DNA of 10,278 nucleotides from Endozoicomonadaceae bacterium (GTDB lineage Bacteria > Pseudomonadota > Gammaproteobacteria > Pseudomonadales > Endozoicomonadaceae), in contig JAAOIJ010000141.1 of NCBI GenBank assembly GCA_015163815.1, forward strand, positions 1 through 10,278, written 5' to 3'. A program made the position numbers and the translations under genes. Shown here piece after piece: positions 8,068-10,278 of the stretch. The notes under the pieces were generated by a model that saw only the letters and a program-made list of their open reading frames with translations, had not been told where the DNA came from and searched no databases. Numbering within the stretch: position 1 is the first letter of the stretch; every line of letters starts with the position of its first letter.

Positions 8068-8310
8068 AATTTCTTCGATTGCTTTCTTTTGCTGTTCGCT
8101 AAATGATTGGAAAGCATTCCGCTGAAATGTTTCTATCACTTGCTCTTTTAGTTCAGCTTCCTCAGCTTTTGATTTTTCAGATGAGTTTACTTGACTTGAA
8201 AAATCATTAGCATCTCTTGAATCGACTGCCGATTGATTAACAGGTGTTCCTGGTATAGTTGGGGTGTTGGCTCCTCCAACTTGACCGGCTAGCGGCATGG
8301 GTCCAGACAT
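8050..8310 (-). CDS. Small hypothetical protein, disordered N-terminus and charged C-terminal helix
   Basis: I do not recognise this protein. From the ATG at 8310 it has 86 residues. Residues 1-45 are rich in Gly, Pro, Ser, Asn and Ala (MSGPMPLAGQVGG, then a TIPGTPV segment) and look disordered. Residues 46-86 are a highly charged Glu/Lys/Gln helix (SEKSKAEEAELKEQVIE, then SEQQKKAIEEIKKDFN). There is no membrane segment and no cysteine. The start is a choice: AAGGA lies 7 bases before 8310 and 4 bases before an adjacent ATG at 8313, while an upstream ATG at 8331 has AGGAG 11 bases before it; the ATG at 8355 overlaps that site. The stop codon directly abuts the ampD stop on the other strand with no base between. 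Two good ribosome binding signals and the compositional order argue that it is real. Confidence 0.6.
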   Translation of the reverse strand: MSGPMPLAGQVGGANTPTIPGTPVNQSAVDSRDANDFSSQVNSSEKSKAEEAELKEQVIETFQRNAFQSFSEQQKKAIEEIKKDFN

Positions 8311-8634
8311 CATGACATCCTTTTCATTCATTATTAATATGGCTCCTATAATCATAGCGGATTCTATTCATGTTATCAGATATTAAATCATGAATAAAAA
8401 GAATATATGTCAATTTAAAAAGTGCGTCATTAACTGGAAATTAGAATATAAAGCATTGAAAATACTTCAAATAAAATAAAATATTATTTTTTATTTACCT
8501 CTAATTGATGCAAAAATAGGCGATAACATCCTGTGATAATAAGGTGATACGTTGTCATTTATCTGACAGAATCAACTGTATTTTGATCAAAAAAAACAGG
8601 ATATGTTGTAAAATAAGTATTAGTATACCTAGTT
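8311..8634. other. Spacer upstream of the small gene
   Basis: AT-rich and without a gene I can support beyond possible N-terminal codons of the small gene (up to 8355). AACATCCTG near 8525 and CAGGATATGTT near 8598 are imperfect inverted copies about 70 bases apart. Together with the two hairpins that follow, they suggest a structured stretch rather than random sequence. Confidence 0.35.
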
Positions 8635-8670
8635 CATTTTATTCATTTTGAGATCAAAATGGATAAAATG
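8635..8670 (+). repeat. Long hairpin, 17-base arms
   Basis: CATTTTATTCATTTTGA (8635-8651) and TCAAAATGGATAAAATG (8654-8670) are inverted copies with a single difference. Read as plus-strand RNA the odd position is a U-G pair, so the stem is complete; on the minus strand it would be an A-C mismatch. No T-run follows, so this is not a standard terminator. Confidence 0.6.
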
Positions 8671-8685
8671 CTCTGTTGTTTGATT

Positions 8686-8723
8686 GAAATACCATTTTTT
8701 ATATCCATAAAAAACGATATTTC
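8686..8723 (-). repeat. Long hairpin, 17-base arms, behind the deformylase gene
   Basis: The arms 8686-8702 and 8707-8723 pair over 17 bases around a four-base loop. Read as minus-strand RNA both exceptions are G-U pairs, so the stem is complete; read on the plus strand they become A-C mismatches. It begins 54 bases beyond the deformylase stop codon on the same strand, so it is likely the 3' end structure of that transcript, though no clear T-run follows. Confidence 0.55.
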
Positions 8724-8777
8724 AAAAAACTGGATCTACTGATATGAATACATATAACTGATTATTGTTTATCTTAT

Positions 8778-9386
8778 TTATCGTGTACTGGATAAGGTTC
8801 CTGGTAATGTTTTTCGAGCATTCACTGTTGGCCAATCTTCTAACCAAGTATTTTGTCTATCCAACGAATCTGACGGCACAACTAAACTAATATCTGGCAT
8901 ACGATTTAAAAATAAAATACCATTTAGATGATCCAATTCATGTTGAAAAACACGGGCAACAAATCCATTTAAAGATCTAGATATGAGCGTCCCTTCTTCA
9001 TTATACCCAGATACTTCAATTTCAGCAGAACGTTCAATCCAACCGCGAATACCTGGCACAGAAATACAACCTTCCCATGTCCAATTTGTTTCATCACTTT
9101 TTTTTTTGATTTCAGGATTAATCCAAAATTGAAATTCTAAACCAGGCACTGGGCAAGGCGTATCTTCTTCAGGTTCAATACCTAAACACATCGCTTGCAC
9201 GCCCCAACCAATTTGAACCGCAGCTAAACCAATCCCTTCTAAACGAAACTGTGCTCGCTTTAAAACATCTAAATTATGCTGAAACGTTTCAGATGAAATC
9301 AAACTTACATCTACATTGTCTTGTTTTTTAAAAAGTAACGGATGCCCCATATAAACTGCATCAGGATTAGCTTCTAATTTATTCAT
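8778..9386 (-). CDS. def: Peptide deformylase
   Basis: Metalloenzyme that removes the formyl group from the N-terminal methionine of new proteins at the ribosome. All three family motifs are present: GIGLAAVQIG (51-60), EGCISVPG with metal ligand Cys107, and QHELDHLNGILF with ligands His149 and His153 and catalytic Glu150. The first motif has Val57 where Pro is usual (GLAAPQIG). At 202 residues it is longer than the 168-residue E. coli enzyme: about 40 residues follow the HELDH helix, ending in a segment with LEDWP and a polar tail. The ATG at 9386-9384 is well supported, with GGAG seven bases upstream. The usual partner fmt is absent, so this may be a second, stand-alone copy of def; that is inference. 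A TATAAT on the minus strand lies about 70 bases upstream. Confidence 0.95.
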   Translation of the reverse strand: MNKLEANPDAVYMGHPLLFKKQDNVDVSLISSETFQHNLDVLKRAQFRLEGIGLAAVQIGWGVQAMCLGIEPEEDTPCPVPGLEFQFWINPEIKKKSDETNWTWEGCISVPGIRGWIERSAEIEVSGYNEEGTLISRSLNGFVARVFQHELDHLNGILFLNRMPDISLVVPSDSLDRQNTWLEDWPTVNARKTLPGTLSSTR

Positions 9387-9572
9387 AGTATGTCTCCTGT
9401 AAATAAACTAGCAAGTTTAAATTGAAGCTATCATTTTGTCGACATTTAATATACATTATATTGAATCATTTAGAATGATAATCTAATACATCCAATATAC
9501 GATCAAATAAAACACCATCATATGATATAAACAAGGTATTTAAATCACGATATACCTTCATTTTTAATACAT
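9387..9572. other. Upstream region of def with a possible -10 element
   Basis: A perfect minus-strand TATAAT lies at 9455-9460, which would give an untranslated leader of about 60 bases. No matching -35 is visible at the proper spacing. Just upstream of it, 9466-9480 holds a small inverted repeat (ATCATT, TAG, AATGAT) that could be a regulator site or chance. The rest shows no gene. Confidence 0.3.
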
Positions 9573-9720
9573 TCAAGTAATAGCAAACAAAATATAAATC
9601 ATCGCTTTAAAATGCACAGCTAGCTGATCAAAACGAGTCGAAGTACTTCTACAATATTGCCTTTTTAAGTGTGAAATGCAATTGAAGCGCACATTGGTGC
9701 CATAAAAACAACGAAGGAAT
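9573..9720 (-). pseudogene. Decayed 3' end of a DDE transposase, IS5-like
   Basis: On the minus strand the sequence encodes STRFDQLAVHFKAM and eight more residues before a TGA at 9573. This matches the C-terminal ending of IS5-group transposases, usually written R-x-A-TRYDKLA-x-x-F-x-A. Just upstream, another frame (9702-9649) reads LWHQ, then LKKA, before a TAG at 9649; this resembles the preceding K-W-RH-x-x-EN-F-x-x-LK part of the same family. The two parts lie in different frames, so at least one frameshift and one stop have accumulated and the gene is dead. Decayed sequence may reach further toward 9830, but I cannot align it by eye. No terminal inverted repeats or target duplications were identified. 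Confidence 0.5.
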
Positions 9721-9848
9721 TTGCTGAAAAGCAGGAAATGCATGCTATTTTATGCGGAGCTAGGCATCATTAATCATGATTGCTTGCTTGGATAATATGA
9801 CTTATTCCATACTTGCACGTTCCACGCTGACACCTCTGACCAAGTCGT

Positions 9849-10278
9849 TCATTGCTTTAAAAAGCAAGGGTCTAAACACAACACTATAGACTCAGGACTC
9901 TTGAATCTTTTGTTGCTTATTTTGGAATAATCTTTATCTTCGTCTAATGTCCTTTTTTTGCTTATTTTGACATAATTCTTACTCTGATCTAGATTGTCTT
10001 TCAATATCTGTAATAAATTGATTGAAGCCTCATGATAGTTACTTATTGAATAATCCAGTGTCGTTTTATTCGTTTTGTTGATAAAGAAAAACAAATCATG
10101 AATGATGATTTTTTCTTCAGAATTTAACGCTAGTCGTTCTGGCCAAGTGAGTATTTCTTTTAGAATATGGATTTTTTGTGCGTCTACACAAGTTTGTAAA
10201 ATGCTGCTCTGTCCACCCTTGGTATAAAATACTACTTTTAGTAATATATCTCGTAAGACTTCTTTGAATTCTTCTCTT
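9849..10278 (-). CDS. C-terminal part of an unknown protein, possibly ankyrin-like effector
   Basis: An open frame enters from the right edge and ends with TGA at 9849, giving 142 residues of C-terminus; the true start lies outside the window. I do not recognise the family. Residues 1-95 are helical and rich in Leu, Ile and Lys. One stretch, GGQSSILQTCVDAQKIHILK, loosely follows the ankyrin pattern of G-x-T/S-x-L, a variable turn, then I-x-x-x-L, but the match is weak. Near the end, two 15-residue copies stand in tandem (NYVKISKKRTLDEDK and DYSKISNKRFKSPES), basic and Ser-rich, followed by a Cys-containing tail. Basic KKR and NKR clusters would suit a nuclear localisation signal if this were a secreted host-directed protein; that is speculation. 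No promoter can be judged. Confidence 0.6.
   Translation of the reverse strand, partial: REEFKEVLRDILLKVVFYTKGGQSSILQTCVDAQKIHILKEILTWPERLALNSEEKIIIHDLFFFINKTNKTTLDYSISNYHEASINLLQILKDNLDQSKNYVKISKKRTLDEDKDYSKISNKRFKSPESIVLCLDPCFLKQ
9888..9977 (-). repeat. Two tandem 45-base repeats inside the right-edge gene
   Basis: Copies 9933-9977 and 9888-9932 share TAT, then CAAAATAAGCAA, at the same offsets and keep the reading frame, giving the repeated residues Tyr-x-Lys-Ile-Ser-x-Lys-Arg. The second halves have diverged, so the duplication is old or the copies evolve under weak constraint. Confidence 0.55.

Noticed and set aside
9852..9867. TTGCTTT/AAAGCAA inverted repeat at the end of the right-edge gene as a terminator
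   Set aside because: It lies inside the last codons, has a two-base centre, and no T-run follows on the minus strand.

Overview
The window reads as chromosome of an AT-rich gammaproteobacterium (by eye about one third G+C), most likely a host-associated lineage of the Legionellales/Coxiella kind. This rests on gammaproteobacterial families (AmpD, a YqiB/DUF1249 protein, an 800-residue Lon-like protease), low coding density (about three quarters), a decayed insertion-sequence remnant, and an effector-like partial gene at the right edge. The lineage is inference; the sequence carries no rRNA or other decisive marker.

Layout from left to right. A possible partial gene leaves the left edge on the minus strand (1-119). 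After a gap of about 370 bases comes lon (491-2857, minus), encoding the classical ATP-dependent Lon protease, with a short hairpin just behind its stop codon. A 730-base gap leads to a small minus-strand gene of the DUF1249/YqiB family (3590-4036). After another 640-base gap, two plus-strand genes form a tight operon: a second Lon-family protease of the LonB-like/AAA_32 type (4676-7078) and, 17 bases on, an AmpD-type N-acetylmuramyl-L-alanine amidase with a C-terminal histidine-phosphotransfer (HPt) domain (7096-8049). The operon ends in a hairpin and T-run that lies partly inside the 3' end of a convergent small gene of unknown function (8050-8310, minus). A hairpin-rich spacer follows, then a peptide deformylase (8778-9386, minus), a spacer holding the decayed 3' end of a DDE transposase (about 9573-9720), and the C-terminal part of a gene that runs off the right edge (9849-10278, minus).

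How the genes fit together. Lon and the Lon-like protease are cytoplasmic proteolysis machines, peptide deformylase matures nascent proteins, and AmpD recycles anhydro-muropeptides in the cytoplasm. The window is therefore mostly housekeeping and protein/cell-wall quality control. Its most unusual item is the AmpD-HPt fusion. It keeps all expected amidase residues and the HPt histidine, which could tie muropeptide recycling to a phosphorelay. No cognate kinase or response regulator is in the window. I see no complete mobile element, CRISPR array, tRNA or rRNA.
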